Of a stretch of 64,000 nt of DNA, positions 11,401 through 22,300 are shown piece after piece. This DNA comes from Aquilaria yunnanensis (taxonomy: Eukaryota > Streptophyta > Magnoliopsida > Malvales > Thymelaeaceae): NCBI GenBank assembly GCA_039654915.1, contig CM077598.1:76722041-76786040 (forward strand). Reading direction: 5' to 3'. A model generated the notes under the pieces. It was given only the letters and a program-made list of their open reading frames with translations, did no database searches and was not told the origin of the DNA. Both the position numbers and the translations under genes were made by a program. Position 1 is the first letter of the stretch, and the number at the start of each line of letters is the position of its first letter.

Positions 11401-12241
11401 TATAGACCTTATTGGGCCACTCCCCACAGCACCCGAAGGCGTGAAATTCTGCGTTGTAGCAGTGGACTATTTCTCTAAATGGGTCGAGGCAGAACCGCTG
11501 GCAACTATCTCGGCAAAAGAAGTGCAGAAGTTCGTATGGAAGAACATCGTATGCAGATTTGGCATACCGAGGGTACTAGTAGCTGATAATGGATCCCAAT
11601 TCATAGACAAAGGATTCCAGGAATTTATCAGCAACCTCGGAATAAAGATGAACTTCGCCCCAGTAGCTCACCCCCAAAGTAACGGGCAGGTGGAAGTATC
11701 GAACAGGACCATAAAAGATGGCCTAAAAAAGAGACTGGGATTAGCAAAAGGGAAATGGCCAGGAGAACTCCAAAGCGTATTGTGGAGCTACCGAACGACG
11801 CCCCGAAGGGCCACAGGGGAAACTCCCTTCTCACTAGTCTTCGGGACAGAGGCCATTATCCCAGTCGAGATAGTCAGACCATCAATACGGGTGCAAATAT
11901 TTGATGAAGGTGGAAACGACCTCGGCCTCAGAACCAAGCTCGACCTCGTCGGCGAACACAGAGAAATAGCCGAGCTGAGAAGAAAAGCTTTTCAGCAAAG
12001 AGTGGCCGCGGCTATAAACTTATGGGCCAGGCCGAAAGAAATCAAGAGAGGAGACCTCGTTCTCAGAAAGGCTGACTTCGCACCCCGAAGGCCGTCCCAC
12101 GGAGTACTTCGCACGAATTGGGAAGGACCATATGTGGTTCTTGCCGAAGTATGAAAAGGCGTGTACAAGCTTGGCAACGCCGAAGGCGTAGAATTGAAAA
12201 ACACTTGGCACTCAGACGCCTTGAAAAAATTCTACGCCTAA
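8471..12241 (+). pseudogene. pol: element A pol (protease-RT-RNase H-aRNase H-integrase), broken
   Basis: Replication polyprotein continuing the gag frame. Protease active site LLDDGSNADVLF (about 8575-8610). RT carries CIDFRNLNDACPKDSYPLPP (about 9400) and the catalytic YVDD at 9700-9711. A degenerate first RNase H/tether (about 10130-10520) is followed by a second RNase H with Asp in VDGASG (about 10583), Glu in AEYEAL, Asp in SDSQL and NTEADCLAK. Integrase has the His/Cys zinc region (about 11196-11325) and a D,D,E core (GIDLIGP, ADNGSQF, GQVEVSNR). It ends at TAA 12239-12241. Damage: a 1-bp insertion near 10115-10118, TAA at 10934 and TGA at 12152, all seen against element B. The second RNase H is a mark of the Tat lineage. 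Confidence 0.92.
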
Positions 12242-12831
12242 GGTTGAGCGGAGGAATCGCGTAGTACGAAAAATATTCTAAGTACAGAAGTGTCTTGAGA
12301 AAATTTCTTAAGTGCAGAATTGTACAGAATTCCGTGAAGATGCTCATCACAAGCGTAGATATGACTTTCCGAGGTCCCTTGAGCCATCACGCTCGGGAAA
12401 GATGGAAAAATCTCCCAGCAGTACTCGCCGAAATAAGCGTAGAGACAGTTTTCCGAAGTCCCTTGAGCCATCACGCTTGGAAAAATGGAAAATAGAAAAC
12501 TCTCGAAAGATTTCCTAAGTCTCTTGAGCAAACATGCTCGGGACAGGAGGAAAAGAAGGAAAATTTTGACTAAGTGTTTTCCGAAGTCCCTCGAGCAAAC
12601 GTGTTCGGGACAAAATGGAAATGCAAAACCTGCAAAAATACTTAGTCAGATTTTACAGACCTTCCAAAAAAGCCTCCAGAGCAAATAGGCTCGGCCAAGA
12701 GAAGGTAATAAAGTTTCTTTGATTGCAGGTTTTCTGAAGTCTCTTGAGCAAAATGAGTTCGGGGCAATGAAAATAAAGAAACTTGAAGAAACACTTAGCC
12801 AAAAAAAGTGTTCATTAAGGAGTAAGCTACT
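12242..12831. repeat. spacer between convergent pol and antisense gene, repeated motif (element A)
   Basis: No credible gene. A motif of about 30 bp of the type TTCCGAAGTCYCTTGAGC followed by RAACRTGYTCGGGAC recurs irregularly about five or six times (12368-12760). Element B has the same array (41740-42125), and D has it on the other strand as a clean 55-bp tandem array. It lies where the 3' ends of the two convergent transcripts should fall, so a role in termination or polyadenylation is possible but inferred. Confidence 0.6.
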
Positions 12832-15326
12832 TTACAATAAAGAAGTGCCCGAATAAGGAATACAAAATAGAAGGGAAGGAAAAGGGGCCTTAAAATAATC
12901 TAAGGGTTCGCGGCGTCCCGAGAGCCGCTTGCTTGCCCACCCCTTTTCCGCCACCTTCGGCGCTAGAATTGAAGGAGGAAGCTTCAAGTGTTCGACCTTG
13001 GACCATTCCCACCGAGGTCCCTCAGGAATGTTTAGAGCCTTTAGAAAAGAGAGGTCCAGATCTGAGAACCTCTGGAGGACCTGGTGCCGAGCAAGGCAGA
13101 AGCCGTCCTGAAACGTGACCTTGGCCATTTGATCAGACTTGCTCTTCTCAAGCTCGAGGTCGTCAAGCTCGTCCTTCAGATCCACGATCTGCTCCTCCAG
13201 CGCCTTTATCTGCTTCTTCCCCTTCGGATCCTTCTTCAAGGACTTGACCTCGGCTGCAAGGATGTTTTTCTCAGCTGTCAGCGCCAGTATGAGCTTGTCA
13301 GAATCTGACTTGTCCTTTAGGAGCTCCTCGTTGGCAGCCAGCATTCCATTTATCTGCTCGCCGAGGTCAGCAATCTTCCGGGAGGAATCCTTCTCAACTT
13401 CTTCTTTCTCCTTCCGTAACTCCTCCCGAAGGGCGGCAACTTCTTCCTTTGCAGCGTGTGACAGCTGCTGGTTCTCGGTGATCAATGCCAAGCGAGTGGC
13501 CTTCGCCTTCTCTAAGGCCTCTAAGGCCGAAGCTTGGAACTTCGCCTGCCTGGCCACCTGAACTCGGAGAAAGCCGGCGTATCCCAGCAGCTGCAAAAAG
13601 ATGAACACAAGGTCAGTAAGAGCCAGGCACTTAGGAAAAATTGAAGGGAAAAAGGTGTGAAGAACATACCTGAGCAGCATGCTCGGTGACTTTGGCGGCA
13701 AGAGTGTCATCATCTGGATGGGCCGCCGCAATAGCCTTGAAGGAGGCCTCTGTAAGCACCCCCTTCGAAATTTGCTTCGCCATTTCAGGACAGTCCTCGG
13801 AGTACAAGTTCATGTCCTCCGTGAATGTCCAGAAAGGCTCTTTGGGAACCTTCCCTTGCGGGACTTTGGCGTCGCGAAGGGCCCGCGCCTTCGCGTGTTC
13901 GGTCGCCCATCCAGGGGTAAGCAACTCCCCTGCGTGGCAAAAATGAGAAGGAAGTTAAAGACAAAGAAGAAAATCCAGAAAAGCAAAGGAACTGTACCGT
14001 ACTTTATCTGAAGACTAACCTGGAGGGACCTCGACAACGACGTCCTCGGAGTCCTCAGCCTCCTCGGTCGAAATGCCCTTACCCTTCTGCCTGCGCCGCT
14101 CCACGGCAGAAGGTGCCTTTACCACGGTGTCTAGAAGGACTTGCGATGGGGTAGGACTTTGTCTGAGGGACGTCCGTGGCGGCAGGAACCTCGGCCGAAG
14201 GATCGGGCAGTGAAGCAACAGCGGCCTCAGCGTCCTCGCTTTCCTCCCCAATACTTTCCAAAGGGGAGGAAAGAACAGTCTTCTTCGCCTGTTTAGCAGA
14301 AGGACCAGCACCAACAGACTTTTGCCTTCGGGAAGTTGCCTTCTTTGTCTGCTCCCCCTTCTCCACTTGGCTGGAGAAAAGGGACTTGTAATAGGCGGCA
14401 GTCCCGTCGCCCATCTCTGAAAAAGAAGAGAAATATCAGCAGAAGTCCGAGGAAGAAAACAGCAAGGGAGTAGAAGACAACTCACTTGCAACAAGCGTTT
14501 CGAAAGAAATTTCCTCCTTAAGAAGCTTGACCAACCAGGAATCCTTCCCGGCGATGGCAGGAGCTGGCATCTTGAGGTCAGTCTCGTGCTCCTTCACCAC
14601 CTTCAGTTCCCGAAGGACCTCTTCGGTCATCAACTTCCAGTTGATAGGAAAAGGGTAAAGGGCACGCGGAGTGACCTCGGGAGTCCAATCAGAGACAGCC
14701 CGAATGTGGGCGTCGAAATCCGCGAACACGGGAGCCAACTCTGGAGTCAGCAGCATCCTCGCGTCAACGACGTCCACATTCAGTATTCCCGGAGCCCATT
14801 TGGTCGGGACGTACGACCAGGCCTCAACCATCTTCAGGAAGAAGAACTTCTGTTGCCACCCCCGCCAGCTGTCCTTGGTGGCGAAGGTGAACATGAAATT
14901 TTTGCTCCCGGATCCCCGAGGTAGCATGAAATAGAAGCCACCCTTCGGGACCACAGAGAGCTTGTAGTACTGCATGAAGATTATAAAATGGGGTTCTATC
15001 CCAAACACGTGACACATGCAGAGGAACGCGTTAAAATAGCAGAACGAGTTCGGGGGAAGCTGGTTCATAGCAATACCATGAAATTGGCAGAACTCACAAA
15101 CCATCTTCGGGGGAGGATACCGAAGACCGGCCTTCAGCTGGGCTCGGAAAACGGTAACCTCGTTTCTGTGGTTTGAAAAAGCATAATGGCTAGAACGAGG
15201 CAGCCTAGTAATGGTGTAAGAGGGAAGAAAGAACTTTTTCTTCCACCTCTCTAACTTTGCAGGGGTGGTGCAACAAGGATGGGCTAAAAGAGGCTGCCAG
15301 CTCTCAGGGATAGGCATTGTAGACAT
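12832..15326 (-). pseudogene. element A antisense spliced gene (gypsy-type transposon domain + coiled coil)
   Basis: Additional gene on the strand opposite gag-pol; function unknown. Exons as I read them: 15326-14486, 14416-14020, 13929-13670, 13590 to about 12909 (12832 in the shifted frame). Introns are 69, 90 and 79 bp, all GT-AG, phases 1, 1, 0. Exon 1 (MSTMPIPESW...) contains FCQFHGIA, LPPNSFCYFNAFLCM, YFMLPRGSGS and WRGWQQKFFFLK, and resembles the plant 'putative gypsy-type transposon' family. Exon 2 is acidic and Ser/Pro/Lys-rich. Exon 3 has FWTFTEDMN. Exon 4 is a Glu/Lys-rich coiled coil of about 150 residues followed by a conserved LDLSFL...LNIPEGPRW tail. Exon 1 is fully open; a short deletion in exon 2 (near 14160) and an extra C near 12943 shift the frame. 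Start chosen because MP(I/V)PESW is conserved in B, C and D. Confidence 0.75.
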
Positions 15327-15586
15327 GAAAGCGAGTTTGGAAAAGACAAAAAAAAAAAAACAACAGTTTCCAGAAAAACTCCAAAGAACAGAGAGATCAA
15401 AACACTCTGGAAAACAAAAACCCACCAAAAGATTTGCCAAAGTCTGAGGACGCCGTCGTGAAAGTTGGCTGGAAAAAGCTCTAATTAAGGCAGCTCCGCC
15501 ACAGAAAGCAAGAAAGTGCAACAACAGGGGGAAAGCAGAGAAAAGAGCAGAAGAAAAAGAAAAAGGAACTTATGATGGAACGAGCC

Positions 15587-15593
15587 ATTTATA
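15587..15593 (-). promoter_or_regulatory. TATA box of element A antisense gene
   Basis: TATAAAT on the minus strand in the context CTGGCC-TATAAAT-GGCTC, about 260 bp upstream of the conserved ATG. A TATA box at the same relative place occurs in all five copies (15587, 19094, 30956, 44940, 48849), which supports transcription from its own promoter rather than read-through. Confidence 0.7.
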
Positions 15594-15874
15594 GGCCAGA
15601 GGTGGGTAACCGAAACATCGTCATAAGTACCCTTTGGAGGCGAACCGTCGCCGTAACTGCCCTCTGCACCTGAAAAGGCGCGCCCTCTGTAACCGACGCA
15701 ACTCTCCTCCAATGGCAAAGCGCCACGTGTCAGCCGCAGTGCCAAAACGGGGACACGTCTCCTGACATCCCTAGGAAAAAGGGGGCACATCTTCTGACAT
15801 CCCTAAAAAGCTGGGACGTGTCGCTCAGACTGACACGCTTGGCCATCAGACCTGCAGAAACAAAGAGCAGGCCA

Positions 15875-16036
15875 CCTCGAGGACACCAAGAGACAGGCTA
15901 TGGCCAAACAGCCCATGACCTTCGGGCAAGAGGTGTATCTTCGGCACAGGCTCCGCCTCGAAGACACCAAAGAACAGGCCAAGGCCGAACAACCCTTTGG
16001 GCAGAAGGTGCATCCTCAGAACAGGTTGAGCTTCCT
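15875..16036 (+). repeat. 81-bp tandem repeat, two units (element A)
   Basis: Two units starting CCTCGAGGACACC (15875) and CCTCGAAGACACC (15956), period 81 bp, between the antisense promoter and the polypurine tract. The equivalent place has one unit in B (from 45230), two in C (30541, 30621) and three in D (48347, 48428, 48507). Copy number varies between subfamilies, as expected from slippage or template switching. Confidence 0.75.
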
Positions 16037-16099
16037 AAGAGACTCCCAAGAACAACCTCGGAAAGAGATGCAAAACCGAAGTCTTCACTTGGGCTTTCC

Positions 16100-16110
16100 A
16101 AAGGGGGGCA
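16100..16110 (+). other. element A polypurine tract
   Basis: AAAGGGGGGCA immediately before TG and the 3' LTR start at 16113; primer for plus-strand DNA synthesis. The same tract is at 45372-45382 in B. Confidence 0.85.
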
Positions 16111-16112
16111 TG

Positions 16113-16988
16113 TGATAGCCAAAGGCTATCGCCTCTATCTGGCCGAACTCCCTGCCACAAGAATGGCCAGAAGAGACTGGCGATACCCGAGTGAAAATGA
16201 GATCATACACCTCGGGAGATAGCCGAAGAGCTCAGACCCCGGCACGCCAGGAAACTTGAGGATATTACTAGCCCCCCGAGGTTACAAACAGATCGCCTTC
16301 GGAAAAGAGGCACCAGCTATTGCGGGCCGAACATGATCTCCCCGAAGGCGGAACTCCCTGAAGCTGGGAACCCCCAAACTGGGTGCATGTTTCCCGAAGA
16401 GGCATTGTCCGTACCAAAGGATGACCTCGCCCAGGGATCTCGAGAGTACGGCATGAGTATTTAAGGAAGCATTTAAGGAAGCCTCTGACACGTCCTTTCA
16501 AAGACGTCATAAAGCCGCCTCAATAGGCGCTCTGGCACGCTGACGCCATCAAAATCACATCATGGCCCATCTCAGCACAAGGCTCAAGGCAACCTGCTAC
16601 CAGCTATCTATCCCCTACGCCCAGAAACTCAGATAACATCCGACCGAACACGTGTCCCGATCTGAACGGGCTAGGCACTCCTATAAATACCAGGAAATAA
16701 ATACTTGGCAGGAGGTTGGTTGGCAAAAGGTCTGACTCCCAGACTCTGAGAAAATCACCAGGCAAGACTCTCCAGCCCTTTGTGCTATTTCCTCTGCCTT
16801 TTCTCAGCCACCACTGACTTGGGCGTCGGAGGCTCCCCCCCCGGAAAAACACTCCGGGGGCCGCCTAACCTTTTGTTTCTGAGCTTTCAGGCACGCTCCC
16901 TTGGGCGATCCATCCTCCAGGCATTCTTCCTCCCAGAAGTCTCTCCACCAGTCACTATGACTATAAACGATGAGGCCCCAGGCCATCA
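16113..16988 (+). repeat. element A 3' LTR
   Basis: 876 bp, same ends as the 5' LTR, followed directly by the target duplication catac. It differs from the 5' LTR at about 30 positions by eye. It keeps the TATA box and the U5 ATG (16957), so it could in principle drive or start reading into the flank. Confidence 0.95.
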
Positions 16989-16993
16989 CATAC

Positions 16994-17710
16994 CTCCACC
17001 AAGATTGGAATTTCCTAGGTATAAAGGTATTTTTGTTCAAAATGAAAACATGTTTGGCCACAATAAAGCACCATTACTTGGGTGCAAGGTTTAGTACCAT
17101 CGAAAGCCTAGTTGGGCCAAAGGATTTGAGGCTCTGATGTAGGAACCTTATTGCACCTATAAAGGTTGCAATGAACCTTGTAATTGAGTCCAACCATGAT
17201 TATTTCCATTCCACTAATGTGAACCAAGTAATTTTGGATAGAGAAGTGCTTGGATGAAGGATTAATGTACTTGTTGCCTAGCCAAAGTTGTGACTTGGGC
17301 GTCAAGTGAAAGCTTATTGCATCCATGGTAGGTTAAATGGTGAGGCCTAGTTCCTTGGTGTTTTAGGTAACCTTATTAGTTTAAGACACCAAGACTGAGC
17401 CTAGTGCGCCTATTTGGGTGGAGCGTTAGTACCATAGTGGCCTCGGTAAGGCAATGGTCCAAGGCACTATGTGGGAGCCTAGTACACCTAGCGAGTTTCT
17501 TACAATGCAAGAAAGGAGCATCGACCATGTTCACCTGCATAACAACCAAAGGAAGGTTAAGCTTCTACGTCAATAAGCTAAGGCTTACTATAAGAGAGTT
17601 AGTGGCTAGAATTTTCTAGGCATAAAGTCACGCCTGTGGGATGACTAGGATGAGGAGGAGTCCCAAGGGATTCAAGTATATTTTCATATATTCGACCTTC
17701 AGGCTCCAAA
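16994..17710. other. flank between elements A and G, no gene recognised
   Basis: Presumably the continuation of the repeat that A split at 5897/16989. No coding sequence is supported. The last five bases (ccaaa, 17706-17710) should be the target duplication of element G, whose far end is missing from this window. Confidence 0.45.
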
Positions 17711-18598
17711 TGATGCCCGTCGGCATCCTCATTGTGTGACATAGTGGCCTGAAGTAGAGACCTCCGGTATAAAGGTGCCTGAATGAGAGACTTCTGATAT
17801 GAGGGTGGCTGCAAGACTCAGAAAAACAAAGGTTAGAGACTCCCCAGAATTTGTTTCCGGGGGAAGAGCCTCTGATGTCTAAGTCAGTATTTGGGGAATA
17901 AGGAACGGAGAGTGGAGAGTAGAGAGAGTCTCTTCCTCTTACCAAGGTTGTTCCCAATATTTATAGGAGGGCATAGGGGGGAGGCCGTTTGACATAGCCC
18001 GCTCAAATTATGACACATGTATGGTTGGATTTGGCATGTACCTTCGAAGATAGGTATCTCCAGCTGGCCGTAGGCCATTCTAGCCAGAGGTTAGGGCCGT
18101 GTGTGAGGTCTTTGTGTCAGAGGCTCCCTAACCATTTTTGTCGTATCTTCATGAGACTCTCCGGGGAATGAGACCCCTTTGGCATATAAGACTTCTTCGG
18201 AATAAGAGGTCCCCTTTGGCCCTATATTATGATCGAGGGCTGCTGGGGGAAGCCGTTCCACAAAGTGGGGCACCTTTGGTAGACGTTATTCCTAATCAAG
18301 GATGGTGATATACTTTTTCGAACTTGGTGGGTTCACCTCTCTGAGGGTGGTAGTGCACAACCTTTTCTGAGGTTGGTCCCATTATTCCCCGAGGGTGGTG
18401 GTGGTTCACCGAGGTCTGGGCTTGGCACCACTGAGGGTGTTTCCTAACTAGTTGGTCAACCGATCAAGGATAGTGCAGGGCCTTTCTTTCCCGAGGTTGG
18501 TCATTCCTCCTTTCCGAGGGTGGTGTTGGTCTTCCCCGAGGGCGGTGCTCATTAGACTAAACTTGGGAATTCTAGGTGTAATAGCCCTTTGGCTATCA
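17711..18598 (-). repeat. element G 3' LTR
   Basis: 888 bp from TGATGCCC to GGCTATCA in plus coordinates, the reverse complement of the F-type LTR. The end near 17711 matches the F LTR end (gatgccaccgggcatca) base by base with few changes. A primer site is lacking outside and a purine tract (minus strand CGAGGGGAGCATG) adjoins at 18599-18611, so this is the 3' LTR. The G-box is mutated to ACACATGT (near 18006). Confidence 0.85.
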
Positions 18599-19093
18599 CA
18601 TGCTCCCCTCGGATAGCCGAAGTTGTATCTTCGGTGGGTTGAGCCTTTGCGAGCATATCATGGAGCTCATTGTGGAAGGTGACGGTCGTCTTAGTTTTCA
18701 TGACTAAATTTTAACCGAGGTCACCTTCTCCGGGGGAGGTCACTTCTTTGGTTCATGCTGACTCTTCAAGCCGAGGTAGTCCCACCACCATTTAAGCACT
18801 ACTTCCTCAATTTGGCTGAGCTTTTGACCTTACCAAAGTTGTTTCTTCGGACTGAAGTGTATATTCCCCTCCTGGGTTTTTTATTGCCTGCCAGTGATTC
18901 ATCACACATTCTGAATAGATAGACGCGTCTCCTTGGGAAATAGGTCTGGCAGTTGTCAGGAGCGTGCCCTTGTTTCTCATGTCAAGTGACACATGTCACC
19001 TGGCGACTGGCGACGGTCGCGTTCGTTACACCAGTTGCGTCTCTCCATCTTCAGGGGATCATTATGGCGATGCTTCGCCTACCTCCTTCGGTC

Positions 19094-19101
19094 TATATAA
19101 A
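19094..19101 (+). promoter_or_regulatory. TATA box of element G antisense gene
   Basis: TATATAAA about 280 bp upstream of the ATG at 19381, in the same relative place as in the other copies. Confidence 0.6.
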
Positions 19102-19380
19102 CCATTCCTCCTCAATTTTTTCCATACTTCTCTTCTTCTACTATCTTTTGCTCTCGAGTTTCCTCTTGTCTCTTTCTTTTTTCGATGGCGATGCTAGCGA
19201 CGGAGCGATTTCAAGTGACACTTGCGGTGGTCTTCCGAAGTTCATACCTTGTTGTGAGTTAGGTGGGTCCTTTTTCTGAACTCGTTCTTCGGTATTTTTT
19301 TTTATGTCCCATATTCTTTTCCATTCACCTTCTCGAGGTTAGACTTCTTCTTGTTGAACATGTATACTCCAGTCCTGCTT

Positions 19381-22300
19381 ATGTCTGTTCGACCTATTCC
19401 CGAACGTTGGCTTCCCCTTAACTCTCGTTGAAGTTGTGCTACTTTAGAGAAGTTCGAGAAGTGGATAGCGAAAATCTTTCTCCCCTCTTATGTTGTTACT
19501 AGGCTACCTAGTCCCGGTATGCCTAGTTACATGAATCATTTGGACGAGGTTACCATCTTTCAAGCCTAGCTGAAGGCCGGACTTCAGTATCCTCCGCCAA
19601 AGATGGTTTGCGAGTTCTACCAATTCCATGGCATAGCTGTAAATCAACTTCCCCCGAACTCCTATTCTTACTTGAATGCCTTCCTTTGCATGTGTGGGGT
19701 CTTTAAGATAGAGCCTCACTTCATCTTCTCCATGCAATATTACAAACTCCACCCCATCCCGAAGGGTGGGTTATACTTCTTGCTTCCTCAGGGATCTGGG
19801 AGCGGGAAGTACACGTTCACCGTCGGGATGAAGGGCAGCTGGCGAGGGTGGCAGAAGAAGTTTTTCTTTCTGAAGGTCGCTGAGCAATGGAAGCATATTC
19901 CCACCAAATGGGCTTCGGGGACTTTAGATATTGATGTAGTTGATCCTAGGAAGCTGCTGACCTTAGAGTTAGAAGACCAATTCGAGGAGTTTGACAGCCG
20001 TATTCAGACTGTCGTGGACTGGGATGCTGAGGTCCCTCTACATTCCTTATACCTCTTTACCATTAGGTGGAACTTGATGACCAAAGAGGTCCTTCAGGAG
20101 CTGGGGGTGGTCAAGGAACACATTATCGATCTGAACATGCTGAAGCCCCCTTTTGACGGGAAGAAGGCATGGCTGGTAATGCTCCTTTGGGGCGAACTCA
20201 TGCATTCCACTCTTGAAGAGAGTAAGTTTCTTTCCAGATTTTTTCATATATCTCCTTCTATACTTACACTGATGTTTTTCTTTTTGCAGAGATGGGTGAC
20301 AAGTCCGCTGCATTTTACAAGTCTATCTTCCTCGGTTAGGCTAAGAAGGGGGGGCAACAGAGGAAGTGTCACACCTCAAACAGGCCCTGGCCCAAACACT
20401 CCGTTCTACACTCACCCAACTAAGGTTATCCTGGAGTATTATTAGAACTTTCAATTCGGCCAACCAATGTAACTAATCCTTAAGTCTTATTTTCTTAAGG
20501 TATTTAGCCTGGGAGGTGGCCCAGGAGGCTTATGTGAAGAATCCAATTAATTACTTGCAGCAGAAGTAGAGCCCAATAAAGTAACTTGCAAGACAAGCAA
20601 GGCTGTAATAGGTAACTTGCATTACAAGCAAGGCAACACTCAATGAAATTAAGTGCTTAGGATGTGTGCAATCAAGTGAGCTATTTTTAGAACGGCAACC
20701 AAGAAGCCCAAGGTATCATTTGATTTTGAAAACTCATGTTTGAGTGCACCTGTACATTTCGGCCATAAATAGTTTATAGAGCTTAATAAGGCAACATACT
20801 TCCTATTCATACCAAATATATATACATGGGTCCACAAGATGTCAAGTACAAAACCATAGCACAAAAATATACATAACTTGGCCTACTAGGTACTCCATGT
20901 ACCACAAAATCACTAGGCATAACTGAGACTACATAAATATGTACAAGTCCAAAAGTAGTCTACCTAGTACACATACATGGCTACATGCCATGATTCATCA
21001 AAGTTTTTCATGGCAAGTTATGTTACAACCGAGACCATCACCTATCAAACAACACCTTAAGAATGCCATAAAGAAGGACACACTGCAGTACCAAACCTAT
21101 GGCCATGTTCATGGTCATAAAAGTGAAAACTATTATCAGAGCAAGTGTCCACATATCCATGCTGCCCACCTAGACAAGTCCCACTCTACAATCCTGCACA
21201 ACTCAAGACATAAGTCTCGGCCAACTTCAATAAAGACTTGTAATGTACAAACTTAATCAAGCCAAACACACATTGGCACATACCTTGTTTCACAAGCAAA
21301 GCTAGCACAACACAATAGCAAAACTCAAGCTACACTATTCAGGCTGAATATCCTTTCCTGAAAAACAATATAATGGGCAGTGAGTACTAAAACTCAGTAG
21401 AGTTCACTACCAATACAACTCATTATAGAGTTTATTTAGTTAAGCCGACTGTATAACTCAAGGCTTAACCTCCATTTGCTCAATATACCCTGCAAAAATA
21501 AGACACAAAGACAAGGAAACCACAACATATATATATACATACTAGCATGTCCGAGACACATAAGCCATAATAGCAAGTGAATGGTTAGCAACCACAAAGA
21601 ATCACTCAAGCACACAATGAACACACAAACACACCACAATGACCATTCGGCCAAATACCATAGCATGTGTCATTGTGCACAATTGCACATCAAACTCCAA
21701 CATAAAGTCCACATCCACTAGAGCTCCAAAATGCCTAGCAAATTGCCTCATTTACTAGGATTTCTAACACATGCCCATAGTTAATTAGCTAATCAACAAT
21801 CACAACCGAATCAATCTCAATAGCCCATCAAGTAACTAAGGTCATTTAGCAAATTTAACCATCACTTAGCTACTTTAAACACTTGAATCATGGTATCCTA
21901 CCAAGGAATCAAGTAGTTTACTGAACCCTACCTCAAAATAAGCTTGAGTAGTCTCGGTTTAGCTTGAGTCTGAAATGTTTTCCTCAACAATTGGCCTAAC
22001 ATATCATCAATTAGGCATCAATACCCCTTGTTCATGGAATCTATACCATGTATTCAAGGAAAACACAAAGAGTTACCTCAAACCTAAGCTTGAAATGCCT
22101 CGGCCTCTATGGTTTCTTCAAAACCAAGCTCAATCTTCAGTTGCCTAGTGCTGAAATCAAAGACTTCAAGCTTGAATCCTTCACTCAAGCTCCAATTTGC
22201 CCCATTGTGCTCTAATCGGAAACCAATTTTGGTGGAACTCAAGAACACAAACAAGCAAGCTCTCGGCCTTAGAGAAGGAAACCCGAAATGAAAGCAAATG

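Larger units (their letters stand above)
5898..16988 (+). mobile_element. element A: complete Ty3/gypsy Tat-type LTR retrotransposon, defective
   Basis: An 11,091-bp element with two 876-bp LTRs that begin TGATAGCC and end CCATCA, flanked by the 5-bp target duplication catac (5893-5897 and 16989-16993). Internal order: primer site, gag-pol on plus, repeat spacer, spliced antisense gene on minus, 81-bp tandem repeats, polypurine tract. The LTRs differ at about 30 sites by eye (about 3.4%), mostly C/T and G/A changes. It is the sister copy of element B, at a separate site outside the nested stack. Stops and one frameshift in gag-pol make it non-autonomous. Confidence 0.95.

Noticed and set aside
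13139..13561. 140-codon plus-strand frame rich in Ser and Phe
   Set aside because: Exact shadow of exon 4 of the antisense gene; B has the same shadow at 42497-43018. The coding signal is on the minus strand.
12832..15326. Antisense gene as an envelope gene of an endogenous retrovirus
   Set aside because: No signal peptide, no membrane segment, wrong strand, and a coiled-coil C-terminus with introns.
15327..15524. N-terminal extension of the A antisense gene (frame open from 15524)
   Set aside because: The extension is not conserved in C, D or G, where the MP(I/V)PESW start is shared. The region is better read as leader between TATA box and ATG.
22109..22291. 60-codon frame in solo LTR I
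   Set aside because: No motif, no homologous frame elsewhere in the window, inside an LTR bounded by target duplications.
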